Below, one piece after another: positions 32,108-39,995 of a DNA stretch of 40,077 bases. The stretch is from the NCBI GenBank assembly GCA_024653225.1, contig JANLGA010000001.1:18590-58666 (forward strand), given 5' to 3'. Source of the DNA: Bacillota bacterium (GTDB lineage: Bacteria; Bacillota; Sulfobacillia; JABLXB01). The notes beneath the pieces were generated by a model. The model had not been told where the DNA came from and ran no database searches. It was given only the letters and a program-made list of their open reading frames with translations. Position 1 is the stretch's first letter. The number at the start of each line of letters is the position of its first letter. A program made the translations under genes and the position numbers.

Positions 32108-33667
32108 GTGGGTGGGGCGGCCGCGGTGATATCGGTGCTCGCCGCCGCCGCGAAGGTGGCCGGATTCCTAAGGGATCGGACCCTGGCCGTCGCTTTCGGC
32201 GTCGGCGCGGAATCCGACGCATACATGGTGGCGGCCTGGGTCCCGGGCTTGATCGTCACACTGGTCACGAGCGGAGTGGTCACAGGCCTTCTCCCGGTGT
32301 TCACGGGCATGACGGCCGTCGGCCGGAGAGACAGGGCCTGGCGCGTGGCCTCCGCTGTGTTGAGCGGAACGGTCCTCGGGTGCGCCGTCCTGACGGCGTT
32401 CGGGATGGCATTCCCGCAATCGATCGTGCTCGCGCTCGCCCCGGGATTCCCGCTGGAGACGGCCGCGCTGACGACCAAGCTCCTCCGCATTTCCCTCCCG
32501 GCCATGCTGTTCATCGGCTTGTTCGCGGTGGAGTCGGCCGTCCTCCAGTCTCACAAGCGGTTCACCCTCTCCGCGGCCGGTCCAGTCGTGGTCAATGCCT
32601 GCACCATCGCGGGCATCGTCCTCCTATCGCGGCGGATGGGGATCGCCGGGGCGATGCTCGGGACGGTCGCGGGATACGCCGCGCAGTCGCTGCTGTTGCT
32701 ACCCTCCGTGGCTTGGCGCTGGGGGCGGTTCTCGCCTGGAGCGGGCGTACGCGACCCGGAGTTTCGCGAGGTAATGCGGCTGGCTGGCCCCGTGCTGGTC
32801 CTGAGCGTCTTCTCGCACGCTTCGGGCGTGATCGAGAAGTACCTCGCCTCGGGACTGACCCCGGGCAGCGTGGCGGCGCTTTCGTTTGCGAACAAGCTCG
32901 TCCTGCTTCCGGCCGGGCTCTTCTCCGCCGCGCTCTCCACGGCCATGTTTCCCCGCATGGCGGAGGCCTCCGCCAGGGAAGACCGCGACTCGCTCCGTCG
33001 TTTCGTGTTGGGGGGATCCCGAGCCCTCGCCTACCTGGCGATCCCGGCGGCCGTGGGGCTCGCCGCGATGAGGCGACCGATAGTGAGGGCCTTGTTCGAG
33101 AGCGGCGCCTTCGGGAGTGCCGCGACGGAAGCCACCGCCGCCGCCGTGCTGTGGTACTCGGCCGGTATGCTGTTCTGGTGTGTCAACCCGGTCCTGGAGC
33201 GGGCGTTCGCCGCCACGAAGGATACGATGACGCCGTCGGCTGCGGGCATTGCGCGGGTCGCGGCGTTCGGCCTCGCGGCCGCTCCCCTCTCGCGCGCCCT
33301 GGGCCACGAGGGCATCGCGCTGGCCGCCTCGGCGACGGCGGGACTCGCCTGCATCTTTCTGTGGGTGGTGCTGGCGTCGAGGCTCCGGATCGAGATCGGA
33401 CGCGCCGAGGTGTTATCGTTCCTCGTGCGAGTCGCGATCGGCTGCGGAGCGATGGTGGCGTCCACCACGTGGGCGCTGCGACGGGTCGCGATCCTCGGCC
33501 TCGACGGGGGCGTCGTCGCGACCCTTGCGTGTGTCGGGGCGGGGGGTGCAGTGTACCTGGTGACGACGTACGCGTTGGGGGTTGCCGAGGCTCGCGATCT
33601 CGCGCGGGCGGCCGCGGCTGGAATCCGGCGGATGCGCGGGCGATGGGGCCGGCGACCGGCGGCATAA
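32108..33667 (+). CDS. murJ: MurJ/MviN family lipid II flippase
   Basis: 519 residues from GTG 32108, with GGAGGG 4-5 bases upstream. The open frame continues upstream (ATG 32000 is a second candidate) but the family N-terminus (ISVLAAAAKVAGFLRDRTLAVAFG) starts right after 32108. About 14 membrane helices can be seen. Typical MurJ features are present: GAESDAYMVAAWVPG, SHASGVIEKYLASGL, ALSFANKLVLLPAGLF and PRMAEASA. It should flip lipid II for peptidoglycan synthesis. The paralogue SpoVB acts in spore cortex synthesis, so a sporulation role is possible. A penicillin-binding protein gene follows 60 bases downstream. Confidence 0.92.
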   Translation: MGGAAAVISVLAAAAKVAGFLRDRTLAVAFGVGAESDAYMVAAWVPGLIVTLVTSGVVTGLLPVFTGMTAVGRRDRAWRVASAVLSGTVLGCAVLTAFGMAFPQSIVLALAPGFPLETAALTTKLLRISLPAMLFIGLFAVESAVLQSHKRFTLSAAGPVVVNACTIAGIVLLSRRMGIAGAMLGTVAGYAAQSLLLLPSVAWRWGRFSPGAGVRDPEFREVMRLAGPVLVLSVFSHASGVIEKYLASGLTPGSVAALSFANKLVLLPAGLFSAALSTAMFPRMAEASAREDRDSLRRFVLGGSRALAYLAIPAAVGLAAMRRPIVRALFESGAFGSAATEATAAAVLWYSAGMLFWCVNPVLERAFAATKDTMTPSAAGIARVAAFGLAAAPLSRALGHEGIALAASATAGLACIFLWVVLASRLRIEIGRAEVLSFLVRVAIGCGAMVASTTWALRRVAILGLDGGVVATLACVGAGGAVYLVTTYALGVAEARDLARAAAAGIRRMRGRWGRRPAA

Positions 33668-33727
33668 GATTCGCGGAGCGGCAGAACAATATCCTTGCCG
33701 AACAACGCAAGGCAGGGATTTCCGCCA

Positions 33728-35383
33728 GTGTCAAGGATTCGCCTCACGGCGGCGGCTTCATTCGTGTGCATGATCCTCCTTCTCGCCAGGCTGTTCACGA
33801 TCCAGGTGCTGGGGTCGCGGCGGCTGTCGTCCGCCGCCGTCGCCCAAAGGGCGTACGGCGTACAGCTGGAGCCGGCGAGGGGACAAATCCTCGATAGGAA
33901 CCGCGTTCCGCTCACGGACTTCCGTCGGCTCTCCGCAGTGGTTTTCCCCTGCTTGGTCCGCGACAAGGAACGGGCGTCGGGGATCGTCTCCTCGGTCCTG
34001 GGGCTCAATAGAGAAGCCGCCGAGGAGGCGTTCTCCGGGCCTGCGCCCGCGAAGTTGAGGGAAGGCGTCACGGCGGACGAGGCCGAAGCGCTGCGGTCGG
34101 CGGGCGTGGAGGGGGTGTTGATAGTCGAGGAGAGCCGGCGATACTCGCGGACCTCGCTGGCACGCCACGTGGTCGGGTACACGGATGCTTCGGGACGGGG
34201 AGTTGCGGGGATCGAGCGGGCATTCGACGACCAGCTCCGGGGAGAGGCCGCGAAATCCCTGGCGGTGTGCGTGGATGCCGCGGGCAGGCCGTTGACGGGA
34301 GTCGGATACCGGCTCCTCGGACGCGGCACACCGGGGGGCGGGCTGGACGTGGTACTGACGATTGACTGCAAAGTCCAGGCAGCCTGCGAACGGGTTCTCG
34401 ACGAGACATTCGAGTGGGACGGGCCCGGGGCGTGCAAGGGCGCCGCCGTAGTGGTCCTTGACGCGCGTACCGGGGAGATCCTGGCGATGGCCGCCAGGCC
34501 CCAATACGACCAGGACCGGGTCGGGGATCACATCGCGGACCCGCGCGCCCCGCTGCTGAACCGCTGCGTCAGGCCGTACGTGCCCGGTTCCGTGCTGAAG
34601 GTGGTGACCGCGGCCGCGGCGATCGAAGAGGGCCGCGTGGGCGTGGGTGAGCGCTTCGTTTGCCCGGGCTGGGTGCAGGTGGGGCCGACGAGGCTGGAGT
34701 GCTCCAGCGCGGTCGCCGGCGGGCACGGCGTGCTCGGTTTCAGGGAGGCGCTGGCCCATTCGTGCAACGTCGCCTTCGCCGAGGTGGGCCGGAGGATCGG
34801 TGCCGAAACGCTCATCGGGTACATTCGCCGATTCGGCTTCGGAAGGGAGACGGGGGCAGTGTCGTCCGGAGAGAGTCCCGGGTCGGTCCCGGATCCCCTG
34901 GGCGCGACCACGGGTGACGTCGCGGGCATCTCGATCGGCCAATGGAAGCTCACCGCCACCCCGCTGCAGGTGGCACAGGCGATGACGGCCGTCGTCAACT
35001 CGGGGACGATGCTCCCCGTCACGCTCGTGAAGGAGATCTCGACCCCCGGCGGGCGCGCGGTGAGGGTATTTCCGCGCCCGAAGCCGGTCCGCGTGGTGTC
35101 GCCATCCACCGCCGCCTGGGTCCGCAGAGGGTTGCTCGACGCCGTGACCTACGGAAGCGGCCGAGCGGCGATGGTCGCCACGGTCGGCTCCGCGGGGAAG
35201 ACGGGCTCTGCCGAGACGGGGAGGATCTCTGGGGGCGGGAGCGTGCTTCACGCGTGGTTCGCGGGCTACGCCCCCGCTCTCGCGCCGAAGTACATCTGCT
35301 GCGTTCTGGTGGAAGAGGGCGGGTACGGCGGGGCTGTCGCTGCCCCGATGTTCAGGTCTATAATGGAAGAGATACTGCGGTAA
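33728..35383 (+). CDS. Class B penicillin-binding protein (transpeptidase)
   Basis: 551 residues from GTG 33728 (AGGGA 9 bases upstream); TTG 33695 is too far from its GGAG. One N-terminal membrane anchor (AASFVCMILLLARLFTIQV), then a dimerisation region with RGQILDRN. The transpeptidase domain has all three active-site motifs: SVLK (in PGSVLKVV, the nucleophile), SCN and KTG (in GKTGSAET). No PASTA repeats. It crosslinks peptidoglycan and is the target class of beta-lactams. Its place after murJ suggests septal or spore-wall synthesis, as for PbpB/SpoVD, but the sequence does not decide this. Confidence 0.93.
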   Translation: MSRIRLTAAASFVCMILLLARLFTIQVLGSRRLSSAAVAQRAYGVQLEPARGQILDRNRVPLTDFRRLSAVVFPCLVRDKERASGIVSSVLGLNREAAEEAFSGPAPAKLREGVTADEAEALRSAGVEGVLIVEESRRYSRTSLARHVVGYTDASGRGVAGIERAFDDQLRGEAAKSLAVCVDAAGRPLTGVGYRLLGRGTPGGGLDVVLTIDCKVQAACERVLDETFEWDGPGACKGAAVVVLDARTGEILAMAARPQYDQDRVGDHIADPRAPLLNRCVRPYVPGSVLKVVTAAAAIEEGRVGVGERFVCPGWVQVGPTRLECSSAVAGGHGVLGFREALAHSCNVAFAEVGRRIGAETLIGYIRRFGFGRETGAVSSGESPGSVPDPLGATTGDVAGISIGQWKLTATPLQVAQAMTAVVNSGTMLPVTLVKEISTPGGRAVRVFPRPKPVRVVSPSTAAWVRRGLLDAVTYGSGRAAMVATVGSAGKTGSAETGRISGGGSVLHAWFAGYAPALAPKYICCVLVEEGGYGGAVAAPMFRSIMEEILR

Positions 35384-35433
35384 ACGGATTTGATTCCGCC
35401 GGCGTGCCTGCGGCGTCGAGACGGTGAGCGGAC

Positions 35434-36474
35434 TTGGGGCGGATACCGGCCGGCGAAGCCTTCCCGGCGAGAATCAGGGGCGTGACCATGGTGGCGGCGG
35501 CCGCCGCGATCTGGGGTTCGATCGGGGTGACCGGCAAGGTGTTATTCTCCCGGGGCCTGGACGCGGGGCTGGTGTCATCCGCGAGGGTGCTCCTCGCGTT
35601 CCTCATGATGGCCTCCGCCATGCTCTGTTCGAGGCGCGACCTGCTCAGGATCGGGTTCCGCGACGCCCTGTTGTTCCTCTGCTTCGGGGTGTTCGGCACG
35701 GGCGCCTACACCCTGCTCTACATGCTCGCAATAGAGAAGACCACCGCGTCGCTCGCCGTCGTGCTTCTGTACACGGCGCCGTTCTTCGCGATCCTGGTCT
35801 CCCGCGTGGTGTTCGGTGAACCCCTGACCCGCGCCAAGGGCGTCGGCCTGTTGCTCGCCGCCGCCGGGGTCGCAATGTGCGTCGGGGGCCGCACGTTTTC
35901 TCTCACTCGCGCGGACCTGCACGGGATCGCGTGCGGCCTGGGCTCCGGATTGGCCTACGGGCTATTCGGGGTGTTCGGCAAGATCGGCTTGAAGCGGCAC
36001 GACTACCGGACGGTCGTGACTTATTCGCTGGGGTTCGCCGCGGTCTTCCTCGCTGCGTTCAGGCCGCCCTGGGCGGTGCCGGCGGTGACCCGCGACCCGA
36101 GGGCGTGGGCGGCGCTCCTCTACCTGGCCGCAGGACCGACGGTGCTGTCGTACTGTCTCTACCATGTCGGGCTCCAGTCGGTCGAAGCGGGCGTGGCGAG
36201 CATAGTGGCCACGGTCGAGGTCGTCGTCGCGCTGTTGTTCGGTAGGGTCCTCCTCGGCGAAAGGATGTCCCCGGTCCAGCTCCTCGGCGCCGCGGCGGTC
36301 ATGGCGGCGGTCGCGTCAGTCCAGCCGGGTGGTTCCTCCGGCCGGCCGGCGTTGCAGGGATCCGTGTTTCGTCAGCAGAATTCTGGCACGGCATGCCGGC
36401 GGCCTTCGGACTGTCGAGCCGAATGGTCGCACGGTTCAAAGTCGAGGGAGAGAAGGGGAGGAGATCATGGCTGA
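35434..36474 (+). CDS. EamA (DMT) family transporter
   Basis: 346 residues, TTG start with GGTGAG 5 bases upstream; ATG 35488 (AGGGG upstream) is an alternative. Ten membrane helices in two homologous EamA halves (AAAAAIWGSIGVTGKVLF and GSGLAYGLFGVFGKIGLKR mark each half). Family members export amino acids, metabolites or drugs; the substrate is not known. The last 50 residues after VQPGG are polar and overlap the start of the next gene by 8 bases, so the true C-terminus may simply be a run-on tail. Confidence 0.9.
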   Translation: MGRIPAGEAFPARIRGVTMVAAAAAIWGSIGVTGKVLFSRGLDAGLVSSARVLLAFLMMASAMLCSRRDLLRIGFRDALLFLCFGVFGTGAYTLLYMLAIEKTTASLAVVLLYTAPFFAILVSRVVFGEPLTRAKGVGLLLAAAGVAMCVGGRTFSLTRADLHGIACGLGSGLAYGLFGVFGKIGLKRHDYRTVVTYSLGFAAVFLAAFRPPWAVPAVTRDPRAWAALLYLAAGPTVLSYCLYHVGLQSVEAGVASIVATVEVVVALLFGRVLLGERMSPVQLLGAAAVMAAVASVQPGGSSGRPALQGSVFRQQNSGTACRRPSDCRAEWSHGSKSRERRGGDHG

Positions 36475-37747
36475 CCTGAGGGAGCGTCTCCGCATAGATT
36501 CCAGGGAGCTCGGGGCCATCAACGACCTGCTCACCGACCCGAACAACAGGGCGGTCTCCGCGATACTGGACGTCGTCGCCAAGTACGGCACGCCGGACGA
36601 GATAAACCGTAAGGCCCGCGAGGCGAGGAAACTCGAGAATCTGCTGGGCAGGCTGAAGAAGATGGATTCCCCGTACCTCGCGGACGTCGAGTGGCTGATC
36701 GAACAGCGGGATTCCGGCGCGTTCATAACGGTCACCCAGTATAGGAAGAAGGTGCTCGGCGACAGGGCCGTCGGGATGAAGTTCAAGGACGATTTCGCTG
36801 TCACGCTGGAGATAAGCGCCGCCCAGTATTTCCCGTGGATCAGGCTGGAGGCCGAGCAGTCCATAGCGAACGGCGAGCTGATGCCCGCCCGCTTCATCAG
36901 GGTGCGGAAAATGAAAGAACAGGAGAAAGACGACGGCGACATCGTGGCGTTCGCGGCGGCCATGCAGGTGATGGGGGCCAGCTACGTCGAGACCCTCGAC
37001 ACCAAGGGAACGGACGGCTCGAATGTCCACCTCGGCGGCCCCGCGACGATCACGGGGTACTTCGGCGGCATAGGGGAGCCCAACGACTACGCGTTGAAGT
37101 GGATAGACGAATACCTATACTACTACACCAACTACGGCGTCAGGCAGGTGCTCAATACTAACCCCGGGACCGTCTTGCTGAGCTACATCATCTACAAGCT
37201 GGGCATTGACAACGAGTTCAAGATCTCGGTGTTCATGGGGAACGACAATCCGTACGCCGCGCTGTGGACCCTCATAGGGGCCAAGATGTTCTCCCGGCCG
37301 GACGGAACTACGCCGCTCGTGGGGTTCAATTGGAGCAATTCGATAAACAACGAGACCATGGAAATCACCGCCGAGCTTCGGAAGGCGCTCGGCTTCGAGA
37401 ACGAGATCCGGTTCGAACATCACATCACGGAGGCGTACAGGAGCATCGTGCGGCAGCCCTACGACAGGAGGGCCGAGCTGGTGGCCGTCGCCGACCACGT
37501 GAAGAACATCTCGGCGAAGCACGAGGGCGGCGACGTGAAGACGGAGATGGAGATCGAGGCGCAGGGCGGCCACTGCTCCGACATACTGGACTACTTCAGG
37601 GACAAGTCGGAGATCATCGCCAGCGGCGACTGGGACGCAGTGACCCGCAACTACCTGGACAAACATGCGGCCGTGAACAACACCGCACGGGCCCTGACGG
37701 AACACGGGCTCTCGTTCCTGGCGGCCCCCAACCTTCACCACAGGTAG
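36467..37747 (+). CDS. Uncharacterised conserved-looking cytosolic protein
   Basis: 426 residues from ATG 36467, behind GGGGAGGAG; it overlaps the transporter gene by 8 bases. I do not recognise a named family. It is soluble, with no signal peptide or membrane helix, and its composition and motif density look like a conserved enzyme. N-terminal helices (1-90) precede an alpha/beta core with a run of Gly/Asn/Asp motifs: SYVETLDTKGTDGSNVHLGG, TITGYFGGIGEPNDY, VLNTNPGTVLLSYIIYKLGI, FKISVFMGNDNPYAALW and GFNWSNSINNETMEI, then HHITEAYRS. The alternating strand-helix pattern suggests a TIM-barrel-like fold. A strong terminator follows, so it ends the murJ-PBP-EamA cluster. Function unknown. Confidence 0.85.
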   Translation: MADLRERLRIDSRELGAINDLLTDPNNRAVSAILDVVAKYGTPDEINRKAREARKLENLLGRLKKMDSPYLADVEWLIEQRDSGAFITVTQYRKKVLGDRAVGMKFKDDFAVTLEISAAQYFPWIRLEAEQSIANGELMPARFIRVRKMKEQEKDDGDIVAFAAAMQVMGASYVETLDTKGTDGSNVHLGGPATITGYFGGIGEPNDYALKWIDEYLYYYTNYGVRQVLNTNPGTVLLSYIIYKLGIDNEFKISVFMGNDNPYAALWTLIGAKMFSRPDGTTPLVGFNWSNSINNETMEITAELRKALGFENEIRFEHHITEAYRSIVRQPYDRRAELVAVADHVKNISAKHEGGDVKTEMEIEAQGGHCSDILDYFRDKSEIIASGDWDAVTRNYLDKHAAVNNTARALTEHGLSFLAAPNLHHR

Positions 37748-37765
37748 CACGGGATCGTGGGATCC

Positions 37766-37800
37766 GCGCGGGCGGCCGGCATCCGGCGCCCGCGCTCATT
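37766..37800 (+). terminator. Intrinsic terminator before sigK
   Basis: GCGCGGGC-G-GCCGG (37766-37779) pairs with CCGGC-GCCCGCGC (37783-37795) with one bulged G and a CAT loop; TCATTTTCC follows. Confidence 0.8.
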
Positions 37801-37894
37801 TTCCTCGGGACAGGCACGCGCGGGCGCGGCTGAAATATAATTTAAAGCTGCACTCCCGACTCACGCCACAACCGCCGTCAGGAGGTGACTCCCA

Positions 37895-38440
37895 GTGGTG
37901 GGGCTGCTATCCCTCTTGGAGCAGTCGCTTTGCAGGTGCCTCGGATTCGCCGCTTCGTACGTGAACGCTTCGAACACGTTTCCCCAGCCGCTGTCGGAAA
38001 GAGAGGAAGCCATGTACCTCGACCTCTTGGACAGGGGCGACAGGCACGCGCGCAACGTGCTCATCGAGCGCAACCTCCGCCTGGTCGCCCACATCGTGAA
38101 AAAGTTCGACGGGAGCGTCGAAGACCCCGAGGACTTGATATCCATCGGCACCGTCGGCCTCATCAAGGCGATCGGGACCTTCAACCAGAAGAAGGGAACC
38201 CGGCTGGCAACCTATGCCGCGCGGTGCATCGAGAACGACGTGTCGGGTATAAGTGCCCGGCGGAAGCGGTTTCCAGATCGTGTTGACCTTTCCTCGGGGG
38301 CCGATGTATACTCTGAACAGCCCGAGCGGTTTCACGAGTTCTCGTCATGGGATGTGATTCGATGGGCTCGCTTGGCCAGGTTTGCCGCCCCGATCCGCTT
38401 CGTCACCGACTCTCCCGCCTGGGATGCGGCCACCTCATAG
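37895..38440 (+). CDS. sigK: SigK N-terminal half (sporulation sigma factor), truncated at the skin-site position
   Basis: GTG 37895 follows a perfect AGGAGGTGA site. Residues 1-115 are a clear SigK: a short hydrophobic pro-region, SYVNASNTFPQPLSEREE, then HARNVLIERNLRLVAHIVKK and EDLISIGTVGLIKAIG of sigma region 2, ending ATYAARCIEND at base 38239. Everything after this (66 residues to the stop) is unrelated, and no other frame continues SigK. In Bacillus subtilis the sigK gene is split by the skin element at the equivalent codons (CIENE), through a 5-base AATGA core; here AACGA stands at 38234-38238. The DNA-binding region 4 is missing from the window. An AT-rich TATAAT (37836-37841) lies upstream, without a -35 box. 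Truncated, or to be rejoined by excision. Confidence 0.9.
   Translation: MVGLLSLLEQSLCRCLGFAASYVNASNTFPQPLSEREEAMYLDLLDRGDRHARNVLIERNLRLVAHIVKKFDGSVEDPEDLISIGTVGLIKAIGTFNQKKGTRLATYAARCIENDVSGISARRKRFPDRVDLSSGADVYSEQPERFHEFSSWDVIRWARLARFAAPIRFVTDSPAWDAATS
38283..38312 (+). promoter_or_regulatory. SigmaA promoter of pckA
   Basis: TTGACC (38283-38288), an 18-base spacer and TATACT (38307-38312). It lies within the unrelated tail of the sigK reading frame, 44 bases after the break in homology, and should start transcription near 38319. Confidence 0.75.
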
Positions 38441-39930
38441 TGAACCCGTCTCCCGCCGAGCTCCGGGATATGGCCCGCAAGGACGAAATCACCACCTGCT
38501 ACGGCAGCGCTTGCTACATCACCAAGGTCAGGAACAGGAGCGCCAAGCAGTCATACATCGTCTCCGGCCAAGTCCCGGTGGGCGTGAGACAACCGGTCAT
38601 AGAAGCCGAGACGGCGGCGGGTGTGGTCGGGCGCGTCCATTCGTACCTCTCGGACAAGACGGTGATACGGCTCGACAGGTCGCTTTGCGCGAACCCCGAG
38701 GCGCGCATCAACTGTCGCCTGTATATAACCGCGGAGTACGCGAGGATCCCATACATGTGGCACGATACCCTGTTCCCGGCGCCCGCCGTCGGGTCACCCG
38801 ACGTGGTATCGGTGTACGTGCCCGAATGGCCGGAGCGCATGATACTGATCTACCCCGCGGACCGGGTCACCTACATACTGGGGACCGACTACTTCGGCGA
38901 ATGCAAGAAGTCTTTCCTCAGGATGGCAATGTACATCGCCAAGCAGCGGGGTTGGCTTGGGTTCCACGCGGGCTCGAAGGTCGTCCGGGTGGAGGACGGG
39001 GACGGCTCGACCCGGGAAGTCGGATTCATAATGTTCGGGCTCAGTGGCACCGGCAAGACGACCCTCACCATGCACGATCACGGCCTGGCGTACCCCGAGG
39101 GTGTCGCGATACGCCAGGACGACGTCGTGCTCATGAGGAGCGACGGGTACTGCTACGGTACGGAAAACGGGTTCTTCTTCAAGACGGAAGGACTCGAGCC
39201 GTCCCAAACCGTGCTGTGGAACGCCGCGACGAGGGCCGATGCCATACTCGAGAACGTGAAAGTCGGGGAGGACGGGTCAGTCGATTTCCTCGATTGCTCG
39301 CTCACTTCGAACGGCCGCGGCGTGGTGGCCAGGGCCAACGTTGCCCACACCGACGGCACCTGCGACCTCCGGAGGGCCGACAAGATCGTGTTCATCACCA
39401 GGCGGAACGACATCGTGCCGCCCGTGGCGAAGCTCGACCCCGAGCGGGCCGCGGCGTTCTTCATGTTGGGGGAGTCAATTGAGACCTCGGCCGGCGACCC
39501 GTCGCGGGCCGGGCAGTCCAAGCGCGAAGTGGGCACCAATCCATTCATAGTGGGTCCGGAGCACGAGGAGGGCAACACGCTCCTCGAGTTCCTGCGCGCC
39601 TCGCCGCAGATAGAGTCGTTCCTGCTGAATACCGGGGCGGTGGGCGAGAACACGGGTTTCAAGGGTCGCAAGATAACCGTCGGCGACTCCACACACATCA
39701 TGCTGCAGATCGCCAGGGGCGGGATCGCCTGGAAGAGGGACCCCGATTGGGGGTACCTGGTGCCGGAGGCCGTCGAGGGGATGGACGCGGAGGCGTACGA
39801 TCCGAGGAGGTACTACTCGGCGGCCGAGTACCGCGACAGGACGGAGAAACTCCGGAAGGAGAGGATCGCGTGGCTCGCGCAGTTCCCGGGCCTCAGGAGC
39901 GAGATCGTCCGTTCCATCGAGTGCCGCTAG
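38362..39930 (+). CDS. pckA: Phosphoenolpyruvate carboxykinase (ATP), divergent subfamily
   Basis: 522 residues from ATG 38362, chosen for the GGGATGTGAT site upstream; ATG 38347 and GTG 38440 are alternatives, and clear similarity begins near base 38440. Converts oxaloacetate to phosphoenolpyruvate with ATP. The P-loop GLSGTGKTTLT, the metal pair in RQDDVVL, the substrate Arg in NRSAKQSYIV (equivalent of TGRSPKDK), the Lys pair in YFGECKKSF and the His in GFHAGS are all seen, so it should be active. TSNGRGVVARANVAH replaces the usual TENTRVSYPI motif, which marks it as divergent from the E. coli-type enzyme. It has its own promoter and a good terminator; with the class V FBP enzyme it makes a gluconeogenic set. 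Confidence 0.9.
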   Translation: MGSLGQVCRPDPLRHRLSRLGCGHLIVNPSPAELRDMARKDEITTCYGSACYITKVRNRSAKQSYIVSGQVPVGVRQPVIEAETAAGVVGRVHSYLSDKTVIRLDRSLCANPEARINCRLYITAEYARIPYMWHDTLFPAPAVGSPDVVSVYVPEWPERMILIYPADRVTYILGTDYFGECKKSFLRMAMYIAKQRGWLGFHAGSKVVRVEDGDGSTREVGFIMFGLSGTGKTTLTMHDHGLAYPEGVAIRQDDVVLMRSDGYCYGTENGFFFKTEGLEPSQTVLWNAATRADAILENVKVGEDGSVDFLDCSLTSNGRGVVARANVAHTDGTCDLRRADKIVFITRRNDIVPPVAKLDPERAAAFFMLGESIETSAGDPSRAGQSKREVGTNPFIVGPEHEEGNTLLEFLRASPQIESFLLNTGAVGENTGFKGRKITVGDSTHIMLQIARGGIAWKRDPDWGYLVPEAVEGMDAEAYDPRRYYSAAEYRDRTEKLRKERIAWLAQFPGLRSEIVRSIECR

Positions 39931-39966
39931 CCGTCGTCGTTTTCGCACCCGCGCGCGGCGAATAAG

Positions 39967-39995
39967 AATCACCCCGAGAGGGGTGATTTCGTTTG
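39967..39995 (+). terminator. Intrinsic terminator of pckA
   Basis: AATCACCCC (39967-39975) pairs with GGGGTGATT (39980-39988) around GAGA; TCGTTTG follows. The 3' arm GGGGTGAT could also serve as ribosome site for the next reading frame. Confidence 0.75.

Noticed and set aside
38240..38440. Simple frameshift in sigK with the C-terminal half in another frame
   Set aside because: All forward frames after 38240 were read; none resembles SigK region 3 or 4, and the pckA promoter and gene follow at once.
38362..39930. PEP carboxykinase as an inactive remnant of the sigK rearrangement
   Set aside because: The frame is intact and the P-loop, metal pair, substrate Arg and Lys/His residues are all present, with promoter and terminator.
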